Source: Microvelia longipes (lineage: Eukaryota; Arthropoda; Insecta; Hemiptera; Veliidae). Taken from it: DNA of 64,000 nucleotides. The stretch is taken from contig JACMZG010000008.1 of assembly GCA_018340805.1 (NCBI GenBank), positions 78,184,112-78,248,111 on the forward strand, read 5' to 3'. Shown here piece after piece: positions 13,721 through 26,300 of the stretch (the first letter of the stretch is position 1; each line of letters starts with the position of its first letter). Position numbers and translations under genes: made by a program. The notes below the pieces were generated by a model. It ran no database searches. It worked only from the letters and a program-made list of their open reading frames with translations, and had not been told where the DNA came from.

Positions 13721-14424
13721 ATAGCATATCATTAAATATTCACAAGTGTCAGAGAGAAGGATGTTTAAATGTAGGTGAGTCTTATGATCTCATGTTTAAG
13801 ACTGCTTAGACTCATGTACATCTATATATTCTTTTCTCTGCCACTAATGATGACCGCTTCAGTCAAATTAAAAAAATGTAAGGAGAGACTTTGTCGCAAT
13901 GTTGATTAACACTACTTTAATTTTAGAACAAAGTCAGATTACTCCCTTTCAACCCCTTTAAAATTCTCTTTATCTTCTAAATAACATTAAAATTATTTAA
14001 ATCTTTTTTGGGCTTTGAAATGCTTCTTTTAAATTTAAAATTCCAATGAGCCCAAGGTATTATTTAGTTATTTAAAAGCTGTTGTCCCTAGTTTTAAGAA
14101 CCCAAAGCAGTGTTGAACCAGCTACAAAGTTATGTAGAATTATCTCTCTCCCTTTTAATCTTTAACTCTGCCAAGATTAGACTTAGCTGGACTTTGTGGA
14201 AACTTTACGTCCTTTTTATGAACTTTGTTTTCCTTTCGTAGAATTGTTTGGTTGGGAAATCTCTAGAGGGTTTATAAGCTAATGTTAATTATCAGATTTT
14301 TAAGCATAAAAAGTCACGTATTAATTATTATTATTTATTTAACATTGTGATAAAATATAATATTAAAAAGCTTACTCAATATTTAGTAACTAGGTATCGA
14401 AAAAATAATCTTAAAAACTGGTTT
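13721..14424. other. Non-coding, nothing recognised
   Basis: No supported gene. AT-rich with no clear repeat membership. Confidence 0.4.
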
Positions 14425-14525
14425 AATAGTTTTAAAAAATCGGATTCGTAGTACCTTGGTAATTTTCCTTATCACATCAGATTCGCTACGCTCCTCCCTG
14501 CTTCGGACCCGCGTTCGGACTTAGT
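14425..14525 (-). repeat. 5S-core family 3' end fragment
   Basis: The minus strand gives the family 3' end: GCGAATCTGATG next to GGAGGAGCGTAGCG, then 'ggtactacgaatccga'. Only about 100 bp remain. Confidence 0.6.
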
Positions 14526-14697
14526 GTTAGTTTAGTAATATTTTACTAGATATTAGATCACTACCTTACTTTGAGATCAAGCGCAGCGAGTCAGAATGAA
14601 ATTTACTTCTATCTTTGGATAATCATGACAATCAGAAGACGAGTAAAGTAAGTCCAAAGCTGTGAGGCAAAGTATTAAGGTACACCCTGAACCCTAT

Positions 14698-15520
14698 TTT
14701 TATTTTTCCTTATTTATACCGTAGGTATATAGGAAAAGTATTGTGTTTGCAAAAAACCGAATCTGGGGTGTCACCTGAATTATCCGTTTCAGGTGTTTTA
14801 AGACATATAATTTGATATTACCGAGTTTTGCAAAACATGAACATGTCTCTCGCACAATTATATTGTGTTTTTAAGACCTCTATGTGGTTATTAAAAAGTT
14901 GTCTGCCTGTAAGTGTGTGTCTGTTTGTGTGTATGTGGGTTTGTGTAAGTCGATAATCATCGTAGCTCCTAATTACTAGGTGTATTTGTGCTAGAGAATT
15001 GAACGTTTGTAAAAAATGTAGTTTACAGGTTTAGTTGAGCTCACCGGAAAATATTTTTATGACGTCATTAACTCGCAATTATGACAGCAAATATTTTGTT
15101 AAATCATAAAACTCTGAAAAATGATGCGATCAGATTGAGATTTGGCACGCTGTAGCCTTGTATAATACGTGCAAAATCGTCTTATCACCATTAGTTATTT
15201 TGTTTAAGTGAGTCGTTAAGTTTTTTTTAAAATAATAATTCAATTGAGTTTAAATTTGGTGCAAGTATAAAACTTTTACGTAATACATTTTTACGCTCAA
15301 TTTTGTCTCAATATTATATTACATCCATGCTTTGTTTGGATCAAAAAGTTAAGTAGCATCGAGCGTGGTCAGTATCTGGATGGGTGACCACTGAGAATGA
15401 AACATACGTATTTACCACTTGGGGACGAGCGAAGCGAGTCTGATGAAGTGAGGAAGAGCGTAGCGAATCTAATGTGTTATGGAAAAGTTTCGAGGTACTA
15501 CGTACCCGATTTTTTGAACC
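14698..15520 (+). repeat. 5S-core repeat family, near full-length copy
   Basis: Runs from 'ttccttatttataccgtaggtatat' through the TG-rich segment, GACGTCATTAA and GATCAGATTGAGATTTGGC, to the 5S-like core (15338-15400), GACGAGCGAAGCGAGTC and the end 'gtacccgatttttt'. A fragment related to the 17.1-kb element (14805-14872) is nested inside. Confidence 0.8.
15338..15400 (+). ncRNA. 5S rRNA-like internal control region, pseudogene core
   Basis: The best preserved box C of the set: GGATGGGTGACC, with AAGTTAAGTAGC for box A and GAGCGTGGTCAGT between them. Outer stem sequences of 5S are missing. Confidence 0.75.
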
Positions 15521-15715
15521 TTTTAAACCAGTTTTTAGGAATATTTCTTCGATTCGATTATTCGATAGGAATAAATTCCAGTTATTAAGATATTGATTAA
15601 AATAGTTTTATTCTATTGTTCGTTCCGTACATTGTTAAATACATAACATAATATGATCTATCTATTAATTGCTTTGTGTTATCTGTCTACTTTCCCTTAC
15701 AATGTACTTTATAAC

Positions 15716-16031
15716 CATAGAGATATATACTAGAGGGGGCATAGCCTATCTCAATACATTAAGAGGCCTGAAATATCTTTTTGGGTCTCTCAGGGGGTTT
15801 GTGTAACCTCAATGAAACCTCCCTGAAGAGTGAGTTAAGGTTATAATAAATCAATTGATTTCGTCTTCCCGCATTGTTTGTTTTTTGACTTGTAATTTAA
15901 CGTTCTACTACATAAGTTATTGTAATTTTATACTGATTATATGATTTTATTTATAAGCGAAATGTTCAGGTTACTTTTTCAAAGTTTTAAAATTTTACCT
16001 ATTGGGCCCCTCTAGTTATAGTATCTCTATG
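15716..16031. mobile_element. MITE with CATAGAGATA termini
   Basis: Inverted termini of about 25 bp: CATAGAGATATATACTAGAG (15716) and its counterpart CTCTAGTTATAGTATCTCTATG ending at 16031 (a few mismatches). No coding capacity. Related copies are at 42232-42662 and, truncated, 28541-28788. Confidence 0.75.
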
Positions 16032-16429
16032 TTTTAACCGACAGTCTCTGTATTGCAGTTATAATATAGTAAAATGAATTGTCTACTTCAATGAGACGTA
16101 ATAGTTTCTACATATGAAACCATGTCACTCGTCATTATTATGCTTAAGCACGTATGAGCAATGAAATACATCATTTTATTGTGTTTTGTTCTCATACGTA
16201 AACTCGTATGTTTTATAAAATGTTGTCTGTATTTCACAGTGTAAACCTTGGATCTATTGATCCTAATATAAAAACTTTCTAATGTAATTAATTCTCGCAT
16301 TATGTCGACTTAAATCAGATAAAGACTGGGAGATTTAATGTGTCGTGCCAAAGGTCTAAGATATTATTGTGTGCTGTTGAATATTTTTAATTCTAATAAT
16401 AATGCAGTTAATTGTTATTACCTGCAATC

Positions 16430-16710
16430 GGGGTAGCGGAGTGTAATAGTTAGCACGCGCGTCTGCCTCCCAGACACTCCGGATTCAATACTGGTCGGGA
16501 TCTTTACAATTTTTATGCAGGTGATAAATTACCTTATGCGTTTTTTAAAAAGGAACGCTAAGTTGGTTGTGCCAAGCCTATGCGGTGTCAGGTACTTGTA
16601 AATCATCCCTAATAAATTTTTGTTTGGAAAAATTGATGGCCCTAGATAGTAGCTAATGTAAAATATACATGTTTCCGTCATGTGGTTTCGAAAGGAGGAA
16701 AGTTTAGTCT
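16430..16710 (+). mobile_element. tRNA-derived SINE candidate
   Basis: A box-like GTAGCGGAGTGTAATAGTTAGCACG (first 20 bases at 16434) and a B box-like GGATTCAATAC at 16484 lie about 30 bp apart, as in tRNA-related pol III promoters. The body contains 'tttttatgcagg', also seen in the SINE at 34855-35025. Confidence 0.55.
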
Positions 16711-16789
16711 GGCAGTAGTACACGGTTTTTTACTAGCTGAAACTGTTGAAACTTAGAGAAAAGTCACGGCTTATCTGCAAATGACCAAG

Positions 16790-16959
16790 AAAATGTCTGC
16801 ACTGGGACTCATAAGATAGACGCTATCGTAAAATGTCTTCACTGGGACTCATAAGATAGACGCTATAGTAAAATGTTTACATTGAGACTTATAAGATAGA
16901 GATAGACGCTATATTAAAATGTCTACACTGGGACTTAAAGATAGTCACTATCGTCAAAT
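16790..16959 (+). repeat. Minisatellite, 40-46 bp unit, four copies
   Basis: Units start at 16790, 16830, 16870 and 16916 with AAAATGTCTRCACTGGGACT, then 'ataagatagacgctat'. The third unit has a 6-bp 'gatagA' expansion. Confidence 0.85.
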
Positions 16960-17067
16960 GAATTGAACAGCGTAACCTGCCTGCGTAAGTGACATAGACT
17001 ACTTGCAATGTGGTTTATCACCTCTCCATACTTACTACCACTACCTAAAATCAGGAGTGTTTTAACT

Positions 17068-17539
17068 AAGGTTCGTAAACGAATGTCGAATGATGGAACA
17101 GTTCCCAGATGTAGCATTGCATTTTGCTTGTTACATTTCCTAGGTGTCTCTCGCACAATTATATTGTGTCAACTATTCATGTTTTGCAAAACTCGGTAGT
17201 ATCAAATGATATATGTTTTGCTTGCCATGCATGATGGCGGTAAGAGAGCACCGCTCGTCTCTGGTAAGTACTTCACATTATATTCTTCGGAATTAACTGA
17301 AGGTCAGAGTGAGTTCAGGCTCTGTCGGCGCCCTGATGAGTTAGACGTAACGAAACAGAGTGGGACATGACATTATGTCGAGCCATCAATGATGACGAAT
17401 GTCAAATGATGGAACAGTTCCCAGATGTAGCATTGCATTTTGCTTGTTACATTTCCTAAGTGTCTCTCGCACAATTATATTGTGTCAACTATTCATGTTT
17501 TGCAAAACTCGGTAGTATCAAATGATATAAGGTTCGTAA
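17068..17539 (+). mobile_element. Miniature element with 133-bp terminal direct repeats (TRIM-like)
   Basis: Terminal direct repeats 17080-17212 and 17396-17528 have equal length and are nearly identical. They enclose a 183-bp non-coding centre. The whole is flanked by an 11-bp direct repeat AAGGTTCGTAA (17068-17078 and 17529-17539), which looks like a target-site duplication. The termini are not TG...CA and 11 bp is long for an LTR element, so the class is open. Related copies are at about 51040-51370 (rearranged) and 57430-57695. Confidence 0.7.
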
Positions 17540-18378
17540 CCTGGATTTTAGATTGGAAAGAGTCATTTAAGAGCCACTCCAGTCACAGGGAGTTATGGAG
17601 ATGAGTTATAAAATAACTCAGTCTTGTTACAATTTGGCCAACAATATTTAATTAGAATATCCATATTTAGTCAGGTTTTACGATGATTTAAGTTCATAGC
17701 ACTGTTTGATTTCTGAAATCAACTGCTACATATTTTATTATTTTTTGTTTATGAAACGTTAGTATTTAAATAATTTATTTGTAAATTACATTAAATAGTT
17801 TATTTTTTGATCCAATAAAAGTTTCTAAAACTTAATGATTATGGTAATGATAATAATACTATGGTGGATTAACTTTTTTTCAAACATTCCAAAAAATATT
17901 GCTAAGTATGACAATACAATCAAGATAGATTTACTACCTCAAACATCTAAAGAAAGTTATAATAAAACTTATAAAAATTTCACAGCAGTGGGCAGTTGCA
18001 AGAATGTTGATAATTTTGATGACATATGTTTTGGCTTATCTTCTCTATGTAGAGTTCCATTAAATTTAAATAAACTTTCCCAATAGATATTACACATTTT
18101 TCTTTTCTATTCTCTTATTTGAATGTAAATGACATAATGTCCACGCCAATAATTATTGTCTCGGCTTCGCCTTAGGAATTAAATTAATGGCTATCTTGGC
18201 TAAACCCCAGGAACCAACAATTAAGTCTCTCGGCTTCATTTCAAAATTGTTACATCTATGATTCCCTCCACTATCGTCACGGGAATCAACTTTATTGAAG
18301 GGGAATTATGCCTAAATTTGCCTTCTTGTTGTTTAAATAACTATTAATTGGACCTAATTTATTATTTTTTTTTTCAAG
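17540..18378. other. Non-coding sequence before exon a
   Basis: An 83-codon frame at 17835-18086 has no recognisable family and no typical coding composition; treated as chance. A T-run at 18364-18374 forms the polypyrimidine tract of the exon a acceptor. Confidence 0.45.
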
Positions 18379-18579
18379 AGCTTGGGAAACCACGAATTTG
18401 ATGACGGAGTTGATGGGCTAGCACCGTACCTAGAGACAGTAAAAACACCTTCCGTATGCGCCAATATCGACTACACAAAAGAACCAGCTCTAGAGGGGAC
18501 TAATCTACATCCCTGGAGATACGTCAATGTGGATGGAGTTAAGATTGCGGTTATCGGATATCTCACTCCAGATACAAAG
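18379..18579 (+). CDS. NT5E: NT5E-like exon a: metallophosphatase GNHEFD motif
   Basis: Residues 1-67 of the visible protein. The exon opens with Ser-Leu-GNHEFDDGVDGL, the metal-binding and catalytic segment (Asn117, His118 and Asp121 in human numbering). It runs to YLTPDTK, which matches the family strand before the FLS segment. The acceptor is the AG at 18377-18378 after a T-run; AG at 18379-18380 is also possible. The donor is AAG/gtaatc. Both ends are phase 0. An in-frame TTG at 18382 is not the start; the exon is internal. Confidence 0.93.
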
Positions 18580-20348
18580 GTAATCAATTATTTGAATTTA
18601 TAGTCCTCAACAATGAATTAATTGTCTCTCACCTTTTCTAATATTCATACTCATTAAACAATTTTGGGCTGCCTGTGTGTCATATAAAATAAAATGGTAT
18701 ATAAATTATCAAATAAAATGTTATATAAAAATATAATGTTCAATAAAATATAAAATGAAATATCACATTAAATATTATATAAAGTAATACCATTTCTACT
18801 GCATACAGGAGTACCGGTCCAAAATATGTATGTAAATAGTTAATTTACAAGCTGGCTGGGCTTTAATTTTGATTTTAGGTCCCATTGATGCCGCTAGAAA
18901 GTGGTTAAATGCATTATTTATTGGTATTTGTCCCTTTACTGACCAGGTCTAGGGAGTTTTTCTTAGATCGAGTCAGTCTGCCAAAATCATACGCTACGTA
19001 ATACACGCCGGCTCAAATTACGCTTCAACGCTATAATGATTGGTTTAGTTTTGCTCAATATCGCTATTTCGTTTTGTATTATCCGCTCAAAATTAACTTA
19101 TTCGTTGCACAATCCAGTCCTTATACCTTTTTACCTCTGCGCAGAGTGTCCCTTTCCTACAGACCTTTACCACCCAAAAACTTGACTACACACCAAAAGA
19201 AATCCTGCAATCCTTTTGTATCATTTGTACTGTTACGCAATTCTATATTTTATTTTGTACAGTCCTTCGCTCAACCACAAGATATCAACCAACAAACCCA
19301 CGATTTTGCAAACAAAAAAAAATAAAAATAATTATATAAATTTAAAATACATAAAATAATATCCTTAGGATATTATTTATCATATTAAATAATATGTATC
19401 CTTAAAAAAGGTCTCCCTCAGGGGTATCTCAAATATCTAAGATACAAATTACACGCTCAGGACTTATCTTAAAGAACCCTCCCCCTCCAAGTTGTCAAGG
19501 AATTCAGTCAAAAATGTATTCAGATTTAATGCCAAACATTTATATGCATGCTATACTATTCTAATAGAATACATTAATTTTTAATATTTATAAAAGCCTT
19601 TAAAGTACAATAAGTATAATTTAATATAAATAATATAAAAAACTCAGTTAAGTACTATGCTATACTATTATAGTATCTCCTTAATAGTGAATGAGAAATA
19701 ACACCAGAGCAGACTATTACACCAATATTTTAAATACAACAAATCACTTTATTTTACTTCAGAGCTATAAAATCAATAAAAGAACCCAACCCCTAAGCGT
19801 AATTTAATATTTTTAAATAAAAAAAGTTGTTTCCTAATTTCCCCCAAAATAAGGAAAATTTCCTAAACTGTAGAATCATCTAATTAACCTTGAGTCCGTC
19901 TTTTACTCATTTCTTTCGCTTGAATTTTTCTTCTTCGTTTTCTTTCAGTTACTTAATTTTAATATTTTTTCTTGCTTTTCCTTGTTAATTGTTATCATTC
20001 TTGTTAAATGGAAGTGAGTTTGTTTTTGATTAATTCTTTATATTATTTTAATTTTTTATAACTTATAACTTATGATTTTCTAAATGGAAAAAGAGCTAAT
20101 GAGGCTGGGGCCATAGAAGAGTATACGTTGCTTTTTAAAGGGGGGCTCACAAAATATATAGAGTGTTTCATATAAAGTGTTCACCAGGGAAGGAGGTGAT
20201 AGTACTCCTCAAAGTGAACAAAAAATGTTCCACAAAATAAAACACAGATCTCCAACCGTTTTCCCACAAGGTCAATTGTTAATAGCGTTTAAACTGTTCA
20301 TGCTAGATAGATGAAATTGGTCTCTTTAGAAAACTGAGTAAATTATAT

Positions 20349-20395
<47 letters not shown>

Positions 20396-23300
20396 AATTA
20401 ATCTATTTATAAATTTTTCCCTCATTAACTTGATTTATATATTTTTATTTTTGCTTTAAAACTAATTATACTTTTACAAATATATCATACAAATTCAAAG
20501 AGTAATCGAAGTTTATAAAAACGTATTTAATAAATTAAACGAAGAACTAGCTTCGCACAAGCCTTAAGCTTATGTGGCGAGCAAGATTTTACTTATAAAA
20601 AATTAATATTGTAAATACATCTAACAAAGATTTTGGAGCCATTTTGTATTTTTATATTGTAAATTATTCTGTACATTATTTTTTTATTGAATGTAAATAT
20701 TTGAACAATTTAAGGTAAAACTGGCTCAATGTAGAGAATTTGTTCTGTATAATTAATGATGTAGGATATATTATTAACATTTTATGTGATATAGCTGTAT
20801 TACCGCCGTTCAATCATTTCTTTGAACGATAATATTTTTGTTATGTTTGAAACTTGGAAGTAATAATATGTTCATGACACAGACAAAACAAAATTAACAT
20901 CTACGAAATATCTAAATTGTCCAGTTTATTTTTCTGTATACCTTATTGGTAACGAATAATGCATTCAAAATTAATTCATGTTTTTTTTTTTTAAAAAAAC
21001 TTTGCTTCTAGTTTCCTGCAATCGTATGAAATAATGTTGATGTGTGTTTTCCTAAGTTAAGTTGAAGTATAAGAAAACCTCAAAATGCTTTAAAAACCTC
21101 AACATTAGAACGGGTATGAAAATAATAGACTTGTTAATAAAGTCAGAAAAATGACAATAGCTAAGGCTCAATAGCAAGGTAAAGTTTAAAACTTACCTAA
21201 TAGAACAAGTTAGCAGACTCTAATACAACGTATCCATCTTGTTATAAAACCCGCTTAACTTTGTATTGTTATGTAAATGAACCTAGGTTTATAAATTAAA
21301 CACAAGGTGGTTAGTGAATGAAGTAGCGAATGAAGTATTCTTTCCTTTTGGTCAAAGTTACTCTTAAGAATCTTTCTCTCTCACACTCTCTTTTCTTGTC
21401 TCTTCTTCTCTTTTTCTTTCTTTCTCACTCTTTCTTAAAGTTGATTACGTTAAAAGTTTTTTTTTCTGCAAACTGTTATAAAACCAAGTAAAAGTTAAAT
21501 CTTGATAATATCAATTATGATTATGAGTTTTTTCTTTGATTTGACTTTTCCTTTATTCTTCACAACAAAAGAACTAAGTCTTGTTGATTTAAGATATTTT
21601 AATGGTGAAGCGTTTCTTTGCTTGTAGTTTTAGTAACTCGTTTTAAAAGTAAATTGGTGCTGTGAAAATGTTTTATTCATTGTGTGATTTAGCTTTATGT
21701 AACTTCTATCATTTTTACTTTTCCTCATTTGTACCATAGGTATACAGGAAAAGTAGTGTGTTTGCAAAAAAAGTCCGAAACTGGGATGAAACCGAAATTA
21801 TCCGTGTGCAAAAAAAATAATTAATCTATGAGTGGTAATTGCAAACTTGTCTGTATGTGTGTGTGTGTATATATATGTATGTGTTTCTGCCTGTTATCAT
21901 CGTAGCGCCCATTATCAGCATTAGTTAAATTTTTATTAAATGACTTGTGTACGTTTTTTAAAAAATTGTAAAAAATTGGGGAATAGTCTGATGGAGTTTA
22001 GAACATTTAATACAAGTATATATTATTACATAAAAACTATCTAAAGACGAGCGAAGCGAATCCAAAGGCACGTTGTCGTATAAATATGGCAAACTGTATT
22101 TCTTAGGACGAGCAAAGCGACTCTGAAGCAGGGAGGATGAGCGTAGCGAATCCGATGTAAAGGGGGAAAGTTCCGAGATACCCTGTACCTGATTTTTACC
22201 TCTACCTGTACCTTACCTTTCTGAACTCAAGCGAAATTATAATTCCAAACTCCATACAGTCTACTCAGTGTAAACTCTTAAATATTAGTCTTAATTGATA
22301 ATAAGACTTTATTAAGGTCCTGCAATTGATTAAGGTTCCTGAATAAATCAAAATTTATTTAATCATGATAATGATAAATAAAGAGTCTCTCCACTTAATT
22401 ACTTTATTAAAAACAAAGCCGGCTTTCAACCCCAAAAAGGTTATTATCATTGCCTAACAAACAAATAAATATAACATAATAATAAAACAAGTAAAAAAAA
22501 AAAAAATTTACTTGTTGTTTTATTATTATGTTATATTTATTTGTTTGTTAGGCACTGATGATAACCTTTTTGGGGTTGAAATCCGGCTTTGTTTTTTAAT
22601 GAAGTAATTAAGTGGAGAGACTATTTTATTTATCATTATACTATGAACTCCTCTAGCGCTACCGTTTTGAATGAATTATTTAATCAATTCGCGAATACAT
22701 TTTTACATATTAAAACAAATAATTGAAAGGCTAAAAGGTTACATGTTTTTCAGAGAATTTCCTTCGGTAAAATTACCGGATTCAGTTTATAGCTTACGGT
22801 TAAGACACAATCCAAAGTAAATAGCGATTTTGACTAGAAATTAGTTGCATTGGATTGGTGTGTAAATTTATTGCCATATTGGCAATTTTTTGCTAACCTT
22901 GAGTTCGTTGCATGGATTTGAGATGATAAAACAATATATAAATTTATTGGACACTTTTTATGAAATTGAGTTTTACAAGCATAGACTTGAAAAGTACATG
23001 TCATCAAATATAATGCATTCTTTTAGATACTTTTCACCGAACTTGAGTTTGGTGGCATAGATTGTAGTGGCATAAAAACATCAGAAAAAATATCTATTTT
23101 TTGAACTCCGAACTTAAGTTTGGTAGAAAAAAATAGAGAGACATGCAAATTCATCATTTTATTAACCCAAACAAACCCCCTCACACCCCAAAAAAATAAT
23201 CAAAATTTATAACACAAACATAACAAATAAATAAATAAAATAAAAATAAAGAGGTACAAATTACCCTAAATCAATAAATAAAATATGGCTCCGGTTTACA

Positions 23301-26300
23301 CAAAATAAATATTGTATACTTTTGCCAATAAAAAACTTGTTTAAAAAAATTAGACTCATTTAGCTGAACTTGTGTTTGGTAGCATATATTTAATAGACAT
23401 AAAGGTTTCAAAAAAAGTTATCATTTATTAGTCTCATTTCGTAAAAACTGGGTTCTATAACAAAGAGGATATCATAGGATACAGACAAAAATATCACCGT
23501 TTTTTGTGAATTTCTTCCAAACCAAAGACAGTGCAGGATAGGTATCTCGTTACGAGACCCTTATTGCGTACAATTAAGTAACGCTGACAAGAAGTACAAG
23601 TTTTTAAGCAACGCAAAATTTCATGTAAATTACAATCATTAGAAACCATAACTTAAAATATCATAGCTTTATATTTTAATTTTGTCCAATAAATGAAAGC
23701 TGTTAAAAAGCCGTATAAAATATACAATAGTAAACTTATTTTAAAAAAGTTAAAATTGCCGATTCCATAAAAACTAATACTTTTAACTGATCCAGTAAAA
23801 ACTTTGCTCAATAACAATTTTTAAATTCTTTTGAATTTTCATAGGCTTTGTTTTAAATAAAATCTCGGACGAGGATTTATATCTTAAATTTTTACAGCCT
23901 TGTGTTTAGTAAAGATTTAAGTTTTCTTATAAAAACTTTTTTATCTTTTTTTCAAAATGCTGTAAAAGATTTTGTAAAATTACTTTTATACAAATTTCTT
24001 TTTGAAATTTGCATGAGCTGGAGATATATAAAATTAAGGATTTTAATTAATTTAAGAATTGAAATAAGATTTTAAGAGAATGTTTTAATAATAAGTCTTA
24101 TTAAAGAGGTACAGTGGTGCTAATGAAGGAATCAGGAAATTCAACTTAAAGATAAAAAAAACAATAACAATTTTTAAATTCTTTTGAATTTTCATAGGCT
24201 TCAAACAAGATCATTAACTTATTAATGATTAATTAGTTTTTTATTTAAAGTTTAAATTCCTGTTATTATAGCAATATAAGAACTTAGAGATGGCAGTGTA
24301 GCCCGAACATTTGCGAAGGGTGGCATGCATATAATTAATTAGCTTCTTTCTCACGCTGTCACTTGAACACAAAATAATGCAGGCTTGAGAAGGACACATT
24401 TGAATGCACTTGGCTGCTACTACTATGTTGTTGTTTTTCAATGTGTAATACTGATTAGTAAAGTACCCTCCTGTGTAAAATACTAATAAATCCAGTTCCT
24501 TCAAATGTATAATGCTGATAAGTGAAGTTCCTTCAAATGTATAATGCTGATTTGTGAAGTTCCTTCAAATGTATAATGCTTATTAGTTAAGTTCCTTCCA
24601 ATGCATAATGCTGATTAGTTAAGCTTCTTTCAATGTATAAAGCTGATTATTAAAGTTCTCTCCTATGTAAAATACTAATGAATCCAGTTTCTTCTAATAT
24701 ATAATGCTAATGAGTCCAATGTTTTTCAATGTATAATGCTGATTAGTTAAGTTCATTCCAATGCATAATGCTAATTAGTTAAGCTTCTTTCAATGTTTAA
24801 AGCTGATTAGAAAAGTTCCCTCCTATGTAAAATACTAATGAATCCTGTTGCTTCCAATGTATAATGCTAATGAGTCCAATGCCTTTCAATATATAAAAGA
24901 TTAAAATACCTCTATTACTTTAATGTTGTTAATCGTATAAAAATCTCTATCTACAGGCAAGGGTTTTATTCTAACTCTGACTTAACCTTAATGCAAGGGA
25001 CGTCTTTGCATGAAGAAAAAATAATTGCATGCAGGAAACTCTTTTCCATTATGGCTTTTTTTGTTTTGTCTATCGTTGCTTCTCTAAATTTCACGATCTT
25101 ATATTACCTGTTGTAGTTTCTTTCAAGAACTGGCAAAGTGGAATTGATGGATGAAGTGACGTCCTTAAAAAGAGCTGTACAAGAAGTCAAAGACAATGGA
25201 GCTCAGCTGGTGTTCGTAGTCGGTCATTCTGGTTTCGATATCGACTGCAAGATCGCAGCGGAGGTCGAAGGAGTTGATTTGGTTGTAGGAGGACACACGG
25301 ATACTTTCCTGTATACAGGTTTGTGAGATATTAATTTGAAATTTTTCTGCAAATTTCCAAATGAGCTTATGAGATTGGGAGAGTCGGTTTATTAATAAGA
25401 GATGTATGTTGACGTGTTTAAAACTAAATGTTTTCAGAGGGAGAACAAGAACTTGAAATATTCGTAAAGAGAGTAATCACTATAGTCAGTGTTGAAAAAC
25501 AGATAATCGTCTACTTTGTTAATTTGATTACTTCTTTGTTATCTTTTTGTTGATCAAGAAATATATTAAAACAATTTATAGACCATGACAAAATACTAAA
25601 TACTTTAGTAACTTCAGCATCCGTTTGTAATAATCCGTTATCCGTTTGTAATAATCGAGTATTTGTCGCTCTTAAATGTTGACATTAGGTCTCAAGAAAT
25701 AAGTTTCCGACTTTAATGAGATTTATACCGTTTAAAACATTACCTACATACTTATTGCAACTGAATTTTCTGTCTTTACGAGAATTAAAAATTTGTTTAG
25801 AAACAAAACTCACATCTATCATTGCTATCGAATTTCCAATCGTTATAAGATTCAACATTATTTCCCGCCACGCATCTTTTAAGACTTTGAGAGAGATGTA
25901 CCGTTTTGTCCTTTAATTACAATTAACTTAAAATAAAAGGCGTAACCTTTATAAACCGTCCTAAAGCAATTTTTCATGACTTTAAAAAAAACTATTCTTC
26001 GCATTTCATGGTTGAGTAAAATAATTTTTGAGATCCTTTTATAACATTATAATATTAAATTTAAAAAGCTTTTTGCAAGATTAATAAGCGAGAGGTGAGA
26101 GGTAGGGTGTGGCTCTCACAGTGTCTTATAACTTTGAGACATCCTAAAATATTTTTATCAATTATGAAGGAATTACCTAGCTTAAAACATCAGGTCTGCT
26201 TGAAATGTAACCAGGAATAAGCCTCTAACGTTTTTTAACATTAAAGTAATTATCATTCATGTTAAAGGAGGATGGACGAAATATTTAAAAAAATCGGGCA

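Larger units (their letters stand above)
18580..25116 (+). other. Intron between exons a and b (6.5 kb)
   Basis: GT-AG, phase 0. It carries an (AT)n run (20344-20388), a polypyrimidine tract (21361-21437), a 5S-core family copy, a long palindrome and a minisatellite. The rest (18600-20340, 20400-21360, 22640-23810) is AT-rich, with no gene recognised. Confidence 0.85.

Noticed and set aside
16434..16500. A true tRNA gene
   Set aside because: The A and B boxes are recognisable but the acceptor stem does not pair and the anticodon loop is irregular; a tRNA-derived SINE fits better.
17080..17528. Full LTR retrotransposon or endogenous virus
   Set aside because: The space between the terminal repeats is only 183 bp, with no gag or pol coding capacity and no TG...CA ends.
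17835..18086. 83-codon plus frame just upstream of exon a, considered as the missing upstream exon
   Set aside because: It lacks the family motifs expected before GNHEFD, has no donor in the right phase, and is AT-rich like the intron.
24430..24895. CRISPR-like array of about 32-bp repeats
   Set aside because: There are no unique spacers; the units are directly tandem and the genome is animal.
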